DNA of 43,016 bases from CAZPUR01 sp964589815 (GCA_964589815.1 CAZPUR010000009.1:1-43016); one strand, 5' to 3'; counted from the first letter of the stretch, positions 1-7,464 are shown. The notes: a model not told the origin generated them from the letters alone. Numbers and translations are program-made.

Positions 1-75
1 GGAATCGAACCCACACGGAGTATTACCTCCACGAGATTTTAAGTCTCGCGCGTCTACCAGTTCCGCCACCGTAGC
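1..75 (-). tRNA. tRNA-Leu(UAA), 3' end cut by window edge
   Basis: Read on the minus strand the gene begins with acceptor GCTACGG at 75-69, then a class II D arm (TGGCGGAACTGGTAGAC), an anticodon arm with loop CTTAAAA (anticodon TAA), a long variable arm and the T-arm sequence GGTTCGATTCC that runs off the start of the window. The long variable arm and the anticodon identify leucine. The last few acceptor bases and any CCA are not visible. Confidence 0.93.
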
Positions 76-124
76 ATTAATCAACTGAATTGCATTGGAA
101 TTTTGCTATATTTTACCCTAAAAT

Positions 125-808
125 TTATTGGTTTTCTACTGGAGGTTTTAGGAGAAGATAATTGATTTTTGCTTCTTGTCTAAGATTATCCACCCAGGCT
201 TGCATGACCCCTAACTGTTTTTGTTCTTTTAATTGGTTTCTAAGCTCTTCTTTAGCGGCATCTTCATCGCTACCTTCGGGTAAAAGTTGCTTTCTGGTTT
301 CAAAAGCCTCATTCACTTCGTCGTCGCTGATTTCTATATCTGTGGCTGATAGGGCTTCCGCGATTTTTTGGAGCCTAATTTCATTTTTTAAATCTTTTCT
401 GGTCATACCTCTGATGGCTAAAAGTTGATCTAGGTCTTGTTGCTGCTGGTTCAAGTCTTCTTCTATTTTTTTAATCTCTTCATCTATTTCTGTTTCAGGA
501 ATCTTAACTCCATTTTTTTGAGCTTCTTGATCAATCAAGTTCTTAATAATTAAACTGTCCAGGATTTTATTGCCAGCCTGTTTTTCCAATTCTCTGATGA
601 GAGCAGTTCTAAAAATCGGTTGACCATTTACTGTGGCTACAATAAATTGAGAACGGAAATTATATAAAATAACGGCAATAGAAATAATAGTTAGAGCTAA
701 ATAGACATGTTTTTTCTGACAACATCCAGGCCATTTTTTCTTAAACTTTTCACACTGCTTTTTAAATAAAAAAAGACATTTTGCTTTTGATTTCTTTTTT
801 TGAGGCAT
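125..808 (-). CDS. Membrane-anchored SurA-N-type chaperone-like protein
   Basis: A 227-residue protein with a very basic N-terminus (MPQKKKSKAK), one membrane segment at about residues 36-52 (ALTIISIAVILYNF) and an extracytoplasmic helical domain. The start of that domain, VATVNGQPIFRTALIRELE, is the usual opening of SurA N-terminal and PrsA-type periplasmic chaperones. The following charged helices (two acidic stretches around residues 105-125 and 165-190) also fit. No parvulin peptidyl-prolyl isomerase domain follows, so the chaperone lobe stands alone. It probably assists folding of exported proteins. It lies 46 bp downstream of the lytic transglycosylase on the same strand, so the two may form a small cell-envelope operon. 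Confidence 0.75.
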   Translation of the reverse strand: MPQKKKSKAKCLFLFKKQCEKFKKKWPGCCQKKHVYLALTIISIAVILYNFRSQFIVATVNGQPIFRTALIRELEKQAGNKILDSLIIKNLIDQEAQKNGVKIPETEIDEEIKKIEEDLNQQQQDLDQLLAIRGMTRKDLKNEIRLQKIAEALSATDIEISDDEVNEAFETRKQLLPEGSDEDAAKEELRNQLKEQKQLGVMQAWVDNLRQEAKINYLLLKPPVENQ

Positions 809-854
809 AATATTGCTAATATAGCTTTTGGTTTTTAATTAGTCAAGGATGAAT

Positions 855-1436
855 TTAGGGCAAACAATTAACCCAAGCCCTTTGGCCGCCGTGGCTGATT
901 TTAAAAGCAGCGGTTCTAATTGCTTCTTCAGCATTTAAACGTAGGTCGGGATTAGGATCAGTCGCCATAGAAACTCGGGTCGAAACCCAAGTGTTGGCGC
1001 TAAACTGAAATAAACCGGCATAAGGGCCATTAATCACCTGAGGATTCATTTTTGATTCACACATAGCAATGTATTTTAAGAGTTCTTGACTGACATTGCA
1101 TTCTTGAGCATATTTTTCAAACCAAAAGTTAAGTTGTTCATCATTGACTACAATTGATGGGAGTAAAAGACTGGGAGAAGGTTTGGGGCTAGGACTAGGA
1201 CTGGGAAAAGGCGAAGGTGATGGTAATGGAAATGGAGAAGGAGAAGGCGAGGGTGGTAGTGAAGGTGAAGGTGAAGGTGAAGGTGAAGGTTGAATAGTGG
1301 GACTAGGACTGGGTGAAGGAATAGGATCAGTTTCTGGCGTTCTGGTGATTAAGAATAGGGCTAGAATAAGAATGGCAAGAGTGAAAAAGGAGAAGAGTAT
1401 TAAGAGTAAGGAGCTTTTACTTAACATAAAAATCAT
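855..1436 (-). CDS. Lytic transglycosylase-like SLT domain protein with Ser-Pro linker
   Basis: A 193-residue protein with an N-terminal membrane anchor (about residues 8-30), a linker of Ser-Pro repeats (about 40-92) and a C-terminal domain of about 95 residues. That domain carries the transglycosylase SLT signature: the candidate catalytic Glu is in AMCESKMNP and is followed by GPYAGLFQFSANTW. The family cleaves the beta-1,4 bond of peptidoglycan. The linker would carry the catalytic domain across the wall. The DNA of the linker is a degenerate repeat (1190-1320) and may vary in length between strains. Start codons at 1436 and 1427 are both possible; the protein is almost unchanged. Confidence 0.8.
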   Translation of the reverse strand: MIFMLSKSSLLLILFSFFTLAILILALFLITRTPETDPIPSPSPSPTIQPSPSPSPSPSLPPSPSPSPFPLPSPSPFPSPSPSPKPSPSLLLPSIVVNDEQLNFWFEKYAQECNVSQELLKYIAMCESKMNPQVINGPYAGLFQFSANTWVSTRVSMATDPNPDLRLNAEEAIRTAAFKISHGGQRAWVNCLP

Positions 1437-1447
1437 TATACCAAAAC

Positions 1448-1476
1448 TTAAGAAAATTGTTATTTTCTGGTAAAAT
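1448..1476 (+). promoter_or_regulatory. Putative promoter of tRNA-Val
   Basis: TTAAGA at 1448-1453 and TAAAAT at 1471-1476 are 17 nt apart, and the -10 is preceded by TGG (extended -10). The predicted start is near 1483, 24 nt before tRNA-Val. The sequence TGGTAAAAT recurs before several genes in this window. Confidence 0.5.
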
Positions 1477-1506
1477 AACTATAGTTTGGGCGAGTAGCTT
1501 GGTCTT

Positions 1507-1578
1507 GGATCCGTGGCTCAGTGGTAGAGCGTTCGGCTTACATCCGAAAGGTCAGAGGTTCGATCCCTCTCGGATCCA
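1507..1578 (+). tRNA. tRNA-Val(UAC)
   Basis: Acceptor GGATCCG at 1507-1513 pairs with CGGATCC at 1571-1577, with discriminator A at 1578. The D arm is GGCTCAGTGGTAGAGC. The anticodon stem TTCGG/CCGAA encloses loop CTTACAT (anticodon TAC), and the T arm contains GGTTCGATC. No CCA is encoded. Confidence 0.95.
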
Positions 1579-1663
1579 CTCCTCATTAATATTCGGAATT
1601 AACATTCGGAGTGAACTGGGTTTTTCGATGTTACCTATGTTACAATAGAGTTTACTTTGAGGA

Positions 1664-1679
1664 TCCGCCAGCTGGCGGA
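1664..1679. repeat. 16-nt perfect palindrome (copy 1)
   Basis: TCCGCCAGCTGGCGGA is fully self-complementary and lies 8 nt before tRNA-Phe. The identical 16-mer occurs at 12793-12808. It belongs to the group of GC-rich palindromes scattered over the window (24124, 28029, 30618, 30770, 40478, 42909). Confidence 0.85.
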
Positions 1680-1687
1680 GACGAAAA

Positions 1688-1760
1688 GCCAGGATAGCCA
1701 AGGCAGTCACGGCGCGTGTCTGAAAAACATGAGATCCAGGTGCAATTCCTGGTCCTGGCA
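1688..1760 (+). tRNA. tRNA-Phe(GAA)
   Basis: Acceptor GCCAGGA at 1688-1694 pairs with TCCTGGC at 1753-1759, with discriminator A at 1760. The anticodon stem CGTGT/ACATG (with one G-T pair) encloses loop CTGAAAA, giving anticodon GAA. The T arm is CAGGTGCAATTCCTG, where the usual TTC is TGC, which is slightly unusual. The gene ends only 3 nt before the N gap. Confidence 0.85.
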
Positions 1761-1763
1761 CAC

Positions 1764-1863
1764 NNNNNNNNNNNNNNNNNNNNNNNNNNNNNNNNNNNNN
1801 NNNNNNNNNNNNNNNNNNNNNNNNNNNNNNNNNNNNNNNNNNNNNNNNNNNNNNNNNNNNNNN
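1764..1863. other. Scaffold gap, 100 N
   Basis: Exactly 100 N between tRNA-Phe and tRNA-Gly. The true distance is unknown, and further tRNA genes could lie here. Confidence 1.
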
Positions 1864-1864
1864 A

Positions 1865-1936
1865 GCGGGTGTAGTTCAGGAGTAGAACGTTTCCTTGCCA
1901 AGGAAAAGGTCGTGGGTGCGAATCCCATCACCCGCT
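1865..1936 (+). tRNA. tRNA-Gly(GCC)
   Basis: Acceptor GCGGGTG at 1865-1871 pairs with CACCCGC at 1929-1935, with discriminator T at 1936, as is usual for glycine. The anticodon stem TTTCC/GGAAA encloses loop TTGCCAA (anticodon GCC). The T arm is GTGGGTGCGAATCCCAT. A run of six T follows at 1941-1946 and may end transcription. Confidence 0.94.
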
Positions 1937-1949
1937 CCCCTTTTTTCAA

Positions 1950-2759
1950 TTAACCCCTGGGCGTTAGGCTTTTAACCCAAGCCTCATATTCTTGCTGAAG
2001 GCTATTCGTGAGTTTTCTACTAGATAATTGTTCTGTTGATATTTCGCTAAATGCCTGAGGTTTAGCAAAAGTTACTTTTAGTTTTGGGAGAATATGCCGA
2101 ATTCCTGGAACAAATCGGAGGGGATCAAAATTAGAGCATCCTTCAACGTAGGCCTTCACAAGAGAAACATGTCCTTCACTCCCTAGCAAATTTACTATTT
2201 TCCCTAACCCTGAAAACCATTTAGCCTCTTTTCCTTTAATACCACCAGGGAATAATACTACTAGAGCGCCTTCTTTTAATTTGCGTACGGCTGTTCCAAC
2301 CACTTGTTTATTGATTGCTTTTGCTTCTTCGGAAGAAAGTTCTGGTGTAATACGGAAATTCAACCTTTGTCCTAATTTAACTGAGAGTTTGGGGCTAGCT
2401 TTGGCATGATCAGTGGTATAAACAGGGATAAGATGTTCTACAACATTTGTTCCAACTCCCTGAAAAGCAGAGGTGCCAATGATATAAATGTCATTTCTTT
2501 GAGGTAGAGAAGCAATTAAGGGAATTCCCTCTGCATCATAAGGATGATTGGCAATCAATAGGGCAGGTTTTTGAGCCAGGACTTGTCTTGTTTCTTCATC
2601 TAAACCATTAACTTCAAGTTTGCTATGAGTTTGTTTGATTAAATCCATCATTGCAGTTTGTAGGCCTTTTTCACCAACCGCATGATCAAGCTCTTGGAAG
2701 TATTTCCCCACAATTGGCAACTCTCGATACGGAGTATATGATTCACTTGAATCAACCAT
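1950..2759 (-). CDS. PlsC-like acyltransferase family protein, variant catalytic motif
   Basis: A 269-residue protein of the glycerolipid acyltransferase (PlsC/LPLAT) superfamily, which transfers acyl groups to lysophospholipid or other hydroxyls at the membrane. It is a clear paralogue of the protein at 38936-39733, sharing the opening (LPIVGKYFQELD against LPLVGRFFRKFD) and the segment EVNGL followed by NHP. The family's HX4D box appears as NHPYDAEG, so the position of the catalytic Asp is Glu. The usual FPEG box is FPGG. The paralogue keeps both canonical forms. Activity may therefore be altered or lost. It ends 14 nt after tRNA-Gly on the opposite strand. Confidence 0.75.
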   Translation of the reverse strand: MVDSSESYTPYRELPIVGKYFQELDHAVGEKGLQTAMMDLIKQTHSKLEVNGLDEETRQVLAQKPALLIANHPYDAEGIPLIASLPQRNDIYIIGTSAFQGVGTNVVEHLIPVYTTDHAKASPKLSVKLGQRLNFRITPELSSEEAKAINKQVVGTAVRKLKEGALVVLFPGGIKGKEAKWFSGLGKIVNLLGSEGHVSLVKAYVEGCSNFDPLRFVPGIRHILPKLKVTFAKPQAFSEISTEQLSSRKLTNSLQQEYEAWVKSLTPRG

Positions 2760-2843
2760 TTAACCCCTTTTTCTATTTTACATTCTTCCCCCTTTCCCTG
2801 CAATATTTGATATGATGAATATAAAGAAAGGGTTAAAGAATAG

Positions 2844-2874
2844 CTAGACATCAGAGGTAGTTTGGGATAAAATA
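2844..2874 (+). promoter_or_regulatory. Promoter-like repeat TAGACA-N17-TAAAAT (copy 1)
   Basis: TAGACA at 2845-2850 and TAAAAT at 2868-2873 have a 17-nt spacer. The whole 31-nt block matches 37898-37928 at 27 positions, where it stands before the nested tRNA. Here it would read toward the HTH gene at 2954. Confidence 0.45.
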
Positions 2875-2895
2875 TGAGCAGTTTTTAACGGCACA

Positions 2896-2925
2896 TTGAC
2901 AATCAGAACAAAGATTAGATATTAT
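2896..2925 (+). promoter_or_regulatory. Promoter TTGACA-N18-TATTAT
   Basis: TTGACA at 2896-2901 and TATTAT at 2920-2925, with an 18-nt spacer. The predicted start is near 2932, about 22 nt before the ATG of the HTH gene. Confidence 0.55.
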
Positions 2926-2953
2926 ATAAAATATATACACAGTTCGAATATTG

Positions 2954-3637
2954 ATGATTAAAAAAATTCAAGAAAGAAATTTAGCGATAGAATTAAGAAA
3001 ACAGGGATATACCTACTCAGAGATCCTTCAGCGGGTTAAGGTTGCTAAATCAACTCTGTCTGATTGGTTAAGAGGGATAAAATTAGCCAAAAAACAAAAA
3101 CATAGGATTACTGAAAAGAAAAAGATGGCTCGCTTGAGAGCTATAGAAAAGATTAGAAAGATAAGGATTCAAAGAAGTAAAGCATTAATTAATTCCAGTA
3201 AAAAGGACATAAAGCAACTTTCGAAAAAAGATTTATTTATTCTTGGAATTGCTTTATATTGGGCGGAAGGATCAAAACAAAAGGCCAATAATATCTCTCA
3301 AAGAGTTAGTTTTTCAAATTCAGATATGCAGATGATAGGTATTTTTTTAAAATGGTTAAAGGATATTTGCAAAATATCAGAAGAAAGATTAAGGTTTGAG
3401 GTCTACATTCATGAGTATTGGAAGGATAAAGAGGTTGAGGCAATTAAAAACAGATGGAGGAAGTTTTTAGAAATACCCCTAAATAAAGAAGTTAAAATAA
3501 GATTCAAAAGGAATATATTGAGAAAAAAACCAAAACTAAAAAATTATAATGGAGTTTTTAGGATTGACGTATCAAAGAGTACAGATTTAAATAGAATTAT
3601 AAGTGGTTGGATTGAGGGTGTTATAGAAAATTTTTAA
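2954..3637 (+). CDS. HTH protein with LAGLIDADG-like endonuclease domain
   Basis: A protein of 227 residues from the ATG at 2954; the codon before it is TTG and could be an alternative start. Residues about 10-45 form a resolvase-like helix-turn-helix (GYTYSEILQRVKVAKSTLSDW). A basic linker follows. Residues about 90-225 then contain LFILGIALYWAEGSK and VSFSNSDMQMIGIFLKWLK, a pattern like one half of a LAGLIDADG homing-endonuclease fold. Proteins of this type are common small mobile or regulatory genes. It sits alone between promoters and tRNA-Gln, whose first base is 4 nt after the stop. No intron or intein host was seen nearby, so endonuclease activity is an inference. Confidence 0.55.
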   Translation: MIKKIQERNLAIELRKQGYTYSEILQRVKVAKSTLSDWLRGIKLAKKQKHRITEKKKMARLRAIEKIRKIRIQRSKALINSSKKDIKQLSKKDLFILGIALYWAEGSKQKANNISQRVSFSNSDMQMIGIFLKWLKDICKISEERLRFEVYIHEYWKDKEVEAIKNRWRKFLEIPLNKEVKIRFKRNILRKKPKLKNYNGVFRIDVSKSTDLNRIISGWIEGVIENF

Positions 3638-3640
3638 TAT

Positions 3641-3716
3641 TGGGGAGTGGTGGAATCGGTAACACGTCTGCCTTTGAAGCAGAAGGCTCCAGGTTCGAGC
3701 CCTGGCTCCCCAGCCA
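3641..3716 (+). tRNA. tRNA-Gln(UUG) with encoded CCA
   Basis: Acceptor TGGGGAG at 3641-3647 pairs with CTCCCCA at 3706-3712, with discriminator G at 3713 and CCA at 3714-3716. The anticodon stem TCTGC/GCAGA encloses loop CTTTGAA (anticodon TTG). The T arm is CCAGGTTCGAGCCCTGG. U1-A72 is typical of glutamine tRNA. Confidence 0.96.
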
Positions 3717-3773
3717 GTAAGAGGCTGGTAAAATGGACGGTGAACGCTGAAAATTAAACAAGGGGATTACCTA

Positions 3774-4307
3774 ATGAAAAAAGTAGCTATTGGCTCACGA
3801 AATCCAATTAAAATCGACTGTGCTAAGAAAGCGTTTAGAAAGTATTTGCCAGGAATAGAGTTTGAATTTGTAGCTGAGAGCGTTCCGTCGGGGGTTAAAG
3901 ATCAGCCAATGTCAGATAAAGAATGTATCCTGGGAGCAAAAAATAGAGCCAAAAGAGTTCTCCAAAAAATGAAAGCCAATTATGGAGTCGGCATAGAAGG
4001 CGGAATAGTTAAAGTCAACAGTCAATACTTCGCTCGTGCTTGGGTGGCAATTGTTAATGAGGAGGAAACAATTGGCCTGGGTTCTTCACTAAGTGCTCCG
4101 ATACCTCCAAAATTTATGAAATTAATTGATAATGGCGTAGAATTAGGCGAGGCTAACGATGTGATCACGGGAAGGAAAAATACAAAACATAAAGAAGGTT
4201 ATTTTGGTTTTATTTCCGATAACATTATCACCAGGGAAAAGGGTTATATCGATGCAGTGATAATGGCTTTGGCAAGATTTAAAAAATCTGAGATTTTCGA
4301 AAGTTAG
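3774..4307 (+). CDS. yjjX: Inosine/xanthosine triphosphatase (YjjX/DUF84 family)
   Basis: A 177-residue protein, the normal family length. It opens with KKVAIGSRNPIKIDCAKKAF, the characteristic nucleotide-binding start. It carries the acidic GVGIEGGIV motif in mid-protein, the substrate loop ESVPSGVKDQPMSDKE, and the C-terminal signature GYFGFISDNIITR. The family hydrolyses non-canonical purine triphosphates (ITP, XTP) to the monophosphate and pyrophosphate, keeping them out of nucleic acids. A purine-rich AAGGGG lies about 10 nt before the ATG. An extended -10 (TGGTAAAAT) lies about 40 nt upstream. Confidence 0.88.
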   Translation: MKKVAIGSRNPIKIDCAKKAFRKYLPGIEFEFVAESVPSGVKDQPMSDKECILGAKNRAKRVLQKMKANYGVGIEGGIVKVNSQYFARAWVAIVNEEETIGLGSSLSAPIPPKFMKLIDNGVELGEANDVITGRKNTKHKEGYFGFISDNIITREKGYIDAVIMALARFKKSEIFES

Positions 4308-4355
4308 ACTAACTGATAATAACTAAAAGCTGCTGGGCAGATTTAAGTGTCGTTT

Positions 4356-4488
4356 CTGGAAATTCCAGGAGGTCTAACCAGTTTGCTGACCTAAAATCGT
4401 TCCATTTGTCCAGCCACGCACCATTCGGTGCATGGCTATGCCAGGTAAAGAATAGGAAGTGAGGGATGAACCGTATGGTTCGTCCCTC
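4356..4488. other. Three consecutive hairpins in a 308-nt intergenic space
   Basis: Between yjjX and the next gene there is no plausible CDS but three stems. The first is CTGGAA/TTCCAG at 4356-4368. The second is AGCCA-C-GCACC with GGTGC-A-TGGCT at 4412-4437 (loop ATTC). The third is GAGGGA-T-GAACC with GGTTC-G-TCCCTC at 4461-4488 (loop GTAT). The second and third share one design: two short stems around a one-base mismatch and a four-base loop. None is followed by a T run, so they are not ordinary terminators. They could be a small RNA or a leader of the gene at 4616. Confidence 0.4.
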
Positions 4489-4596
4489 AAGAGTATAGCA
4501 CGTCTCAAAAAAATAAATGAGATTTTATTATATCTATGTTTATGTAATAAAAAGTATTCATAAAAACTTCCTATAGTATTGAGGAAAACCCATTTT

Positions 4597-4605
4597 TGGT
4601 ATAAT
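4597..4605 (+). promoter_or_regulatory. Extended -10 of the gene at 4616
   Basis: TGGTATAAT (TGG at 4597-4599, TATAAT at 4600-4605) ends 10 nt before the ATG. The predicted transcript would carry about 4 nt of leader and no Shine-Dalgarno. Confidence 0.55.
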
Positions 4606-4615
4606 TCTTCCAATC

Positions 4616-5089
4616 ATGAGTTTTATTGATAAACTATTTCCTGCTCGATTTCAGAACCTTCAAGAAATACATATTGGTGACGAGCTTGCTTTGGAAGCTG
4701 AAGTAATTGTTCCTCTGGCAGGTAGAATTCCTGATTCTAAACTGGAAAACCTTGCTTCGTTGACCGCTAGCTTCACTGCTCTTTCTGGCCAATGTGGAGA
4801 TGGAAGTTTTTTTAATGACTCACCAAAATCAGAGGATGGCAGAGTTCCGCCTCCAAACGTGGTAGCAGGTTTTAATGTTGCTCACGCCATAGAGCATATA
4901 ACTACAACGTTAATAAAGGTTGACTGTAGTGGAGCGGGCGGTGGGGAAACAATTGGTCATGTACAAGATCCTCGTCGATTTACTATGAGGGCTTTTATTA
5001 ACGAGGCTGATGGAATTACACCAGGAACTATAACAAGAAAAGCAAATCTTGCCTTAAAACTTGTTAATGATGTAATAGGAAGAGGATGA
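4616..5089 (+). CDS. Hypothetical protein
   Basis: A 157-residue soluble protein that I do not recognise. It has no signal peptide, membrane segment or metal-binding cysteine cluster. A Gly-rich turn (CSGAGGGETIGH, about residues 104-115) is followed by a basic stretch (DPRRFTMRAF). Predicted leaderless expression from TATAAT at 4600 supports a real gene with this start. The preceding three hairpins and the following oppositely oriented nuclease give no functional clue. Confidence 0.6.
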   Translation: MSFIDKLFPARFQNLQEIHIGDELALEAEVIVPLAGRIPDSKLENLASLTASFTALSGQCGDGSFFNDSPKSEDGRVPPPNVVAGFNVAHAIEHITTTLIKVDCSGAGGGETIGHVQDPRRFTMRAFINEADGITPGTITRKANLALKLVNDVIGRG

Positions 5090-5120
5090 TATAGACCCTA
5101 ATGGTAAAATTCATAAATAA

Positions 5121-5810
5121 TTATTCTTCATATTTTTTACCAAAACAGCCTCCGGATTTGGTGAAACCGGCCTTCTGCGCCTCTTCTTCGGTGCAAAACC
5201 ATTGATCTCCATTAAACTTTTCTACTATCGCCGGAGAGTAAGTACTGCAACCGGGAAAGTGATAAAACTTTGCTTTAGTATTCCTGTTTATATTCCCCTT
5301 AATATTGCACTCAGGATTATCAAGATTTTCTTTCTGATAACATTCAGGTCCAAAAATACCCAACTCCCCTTCCCTAGCCTTTTCCTGCAGTTTTTTAAAT
5401 TCTTCGGACTCAGGAATTTTTCTGGCTCCATATACGCCCCAACCCTCAGCCAGCATAACTCTGTTAATTAACTTATTGCCATCATAGGCCATCACTAAAC
5501 TTCTTTGATAGACATCAGTGCCAACTCTTTCAACGCTTATCTTTTTGTTCTCAATCAATTCTTCCAGTCTTTTTTTGCTTTCTTTGCCTCCGCAAAACTC
5601 CAGTTCGGGAGCATCTACATCCAAAAGCCTTAGTTTTTGACCATCCTCAGTTAAAAAAGTATCTCCATCCAAAACATCAATCACCAAAACCATATTTTTT
5701 TCTTTTTCTCCCTGATATTTTTCCAAAAGGAAATAATTAGCAATTAAAGAAGGAACTGCTACCAAAACCACCACCCAACCCAGAAGTTTTTTAGTGAGCT
5801 TGATTTTCAT
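5121..5810 (-). CDS. Membrane-anchored thermonuclease-like (SNase) with C-terminal Cys domain
   Basis: A 229-residue protein with an N-terminal membrane anchor (about residues 10-28) and a staphylococcal-nuclease domain at about 40-155. The nuclease features are VIDVLDGDTF, LRLLDVDAPE (Arg and Asp of the active site), a Tyr/Arg pair in DVYQRSLV, and ML-AEGWGVYG. A short C-terminal domain (about 168-225) follows with Cys in NPECNIKGN, HFPGCSTY, WFCTEEEA and GGCFGKK, a small module often found after SNase or in Ada-like metal-binding proteins. It probably degrades nucleic acid outside the membrane, which would fit nucleotide scavenging in a cell of limited biosynthesis. That role is an inference. 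Confidence 0.82.
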   Translation of the reverse strand: MKIKLTKKLLGWVVVLVAVPSLIANYFLLEKYQGEKEKNMVLVIDVLDGDTFLTEDGQKLRLLDVDAPELEFCGGKESKKRLEELIENKKISVERVGTDVYQRSLVMAYDGNKLINRVMLAEGWGVYGARKIPESEEFKKLQEKAREGELGIFGPECYQKENLDNPECNIKGNINRNTKAKFYHFPGCSTYSPAIVEKFNGDQWFCTEEEAQKAGFTKSGGCFGKKYEE

Positions 5811-5857
5811 TATTTATCCATAATACCACTTCTGATCTTAAATTTATATTGTTATAG

Positions 5858-5866
5858 TGGTAAAAT
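5858..5866 (+). promoter_or_regulatory. Extended -10 for the 5898-7267 gene pair
   Basis: TGGTAAAAT ends 31 nt before the ATG at 5898. It is the same extended -10 as before tRNA-Val. Confidence 0.4.
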
Positions 5867-5897
5867 TAGGCTAATCTAAAATACTGATTTTAGCGAT

Positions 5898-6521
5898 ATG
5901 GAAAATACAGATTCGTTAACTCAATTCTTTTATAACATCGTCCCAGGTTTGTTGTTTTTATTGGGTTTAAAGTATTTATTAAACTTAAATTCATATGGGT
6001 GTTTAAATGTTAGAGACCTAGTAGATGGAAACAATACTGTATTAGTGATAGCTTATTTATCTTTTAGCTTATTGGTTGGTTTCACTCTTCAAGGATTTAC
6101 AAAATTTGTAAGATCAAATTCTTGTCTAGATAGAACGAGTGTTGAAGCAGTCGTTAAAAATAATAATCATATCTTCAAGAAATCCGAAAGTTTTTTAAAG
6201 GCTAACAAATTATTAGATAATAAATCCGCTCAGGGGGAAATAAATACCTTTTACATTATGCATAATTATTTAGAGGCTAAGAAGAAAGGGCAATTACCAA
6301 AATTCTTTTCCCTCCGCTTGGCCTTCTGGTCAAATATATTCTTTGGCAGTTTAGCTTTACTTTTACTGGCAATGTTTTTCCCAGAAAAAAAAGCATTATT
6401 TATCACTTTCATAATTTTGACCCTCTTTTATTCATTTTGGCTTTTTAAAAAATATCTATATATTCTATATGATACTATTCTTAAGAGTTTTATATCTGCC
6501 ATAATAATTAACAATAAATGA
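5898..6521 (+). CDS. Hypothetical membrane protein, partner of HEPN-like protein
   Basis: A 207-residue protein with four likely membrane segments: about 12-28, 48-68, 140-160 and 165-185. Between them is a charged cytoplasmic loop of about 70 residues (70-138). No known family was recognised. It overlaps the next gene by 4 nt (ATGA at 6518-6521), so the two are translationally coupled and likely work together. A membrane protein coupled to a HEPN-like protein resembles the effector/sensor layout of some abortive-infection systems; this is inference. Codon use is very AT-rich, like the rest of the island. Confidence 0.65.
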   Translation: MENTDSLTQFFYNIVPGLLFLLGLKYLLNLNSYGCLNVRDLVDGNNTVLVIAYLSFSLLVGFTLQGFTKFVRSNSCLDRTSVEAVVKNNNHIFKKSESFLKANKLLDNKSAQGEINTFYIMHNYLEAKKKGQLPKFFSLRLAFWSNIFFGSLALLLLAMFFPEKKALFITFIILTLFYSFWLFKKYLYILYDTILKSFISAIIINNK

Positions 6522-7267
6522 AAAATAATTTCGAATTTATCTTAACTGAAAAATTTAATTCAATATTAAATAGAGATTATGAAGATGCAGATAAAGCCTT
6601 AGAAAGTGGTTTATTTAAATCTGCTGTAATCTTATATGGTGGTGTAGTTGAAGGGGTGCTTAAATATCTTTTGTTAACTAAAGTTAACGACCGTAAATTT
6701 CAGGAAGCTTTAAATAAATTGAAAATCTCCAAAACTAGAAGTTACTATAAGCGGATAAAAAAACTTAAATTTCATGAAGTTATTATTCTTGCTAATAAGA
6801 TAAAACTTATAAAAGAACCGGGAGGACCTTTTTTAGTAAAGAATTTTAGGAACTTTGTTCATATTTTTAAGGAAATAGAAGAAAATATCGAAATTAATAA
6901 AGCGGAAGCAGAAACGGCTAAAAAGTTTACCAATAGCATTATTAAAACCTTAACAGATAGTTGGAGAGATAAGATAGAAAATGGTGAAATATTCTTTAAT
7001 AGCACAAAGAATCAACCCCAAAAAGCTAGGAAAAAAACAATTAATAAATCGATAATTAAAGATTTTTACAATAAAGGGTATATAGATTTTTCTAATCGTT
7101 CTGGTAAATTTTTTGGTGCTCATTTAGGAAGTATGAGCAAGAAAGGAATTTGCCAGGTGGATCCTTTATCTTGGAGTGTAAAAACTCGTCGCTTCCAAAA
7201 GAGACTTTTTAATACTTATTTTAAGAAAATGGCAGGAAATTATTTAAATTCTAAAAACAATAAATAA
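6518..7267 (+). CDS. HEPN-like protein with C-terminal domain
   Basis: A 249-residue protein. The N-terminal half (about 1-150) is all-helical: DADKALESGLFKSAVILYGG followed by VVEGVLKYLLL, then VKNFRNFVHIFKE. This resembles HEPN/DUF4145-type helical bundles, in which an Arg-Asn-x-x-His motif near the last helix can form an RNase site. The C-terminal part (170-240) is basic and unrecognised. It is coupled to the membrane protein by an ATGA overlap. HEPN proteins are frequent toxins and antiviral RNases; the assignment is from motif and fold impression only. Confidence 0.45.
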   Translation: MKNNFEFILTEKFNSILNRDYEDADKALESGLFKSAVILYGGVVEGVLKYLLLTKVNDRKFQEALNKLKISKTRSYYKRIKKLKFHEVIILANKIKLIKEPGGPFLVKNFRNFVHIFKEIEENIEINKAEAETAKKFTNSIIKTLTDSWRDKIENGEIFFNSTKNQPQKARKKTINKSIIKDFYNKGYIDFSNRSGKFFGAHLGSMSKKGICQVDPLSWSVKTRRFQKRLFNTYFKKMAGNYLNSKNNK

Positions 7268-7402
7268 ATATATAATTTATTAGATAATTATTAAAATAAA
7301 AGCTTCTAACTCTGTTCACGGTTCGCGCAGATTGGGAGTTTGAAAATCTAAACTAATACGGATTTTTCTAAATTTAAATTGATATAGCAAATAATTTCAT
7401 GT

Positions 7403-7428
7403 ACGTCCCTGAATGACGTCCCTGAATG
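7403..7428 (+). repeat. 13-bp tandem duplication
   Basis: ACGTCCCTGAATG occurs at 7403-7415 and again at 7416-7428, immediately upstream of the methyltransferase promoter. It could be a short operator pair. Confidence 0.6.
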
Positions 7429-7464
7429 ATAAAATTGGGTATGGACCTTTAAAGAATTTTTTTA

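Noticed and set aside
1552..1761. Minus-strand frame across tRNA-Val and tRNA-Phe
   Set aside because: It consists of antisense tRNA sequence, with no independent coding signal.
4461..4488. Group II intron domain V
   Set aside because: GAACCGTATGGTTC recalls the domain V sequence, but the bulge, catalytic triad and reverse transcriptase are missing.
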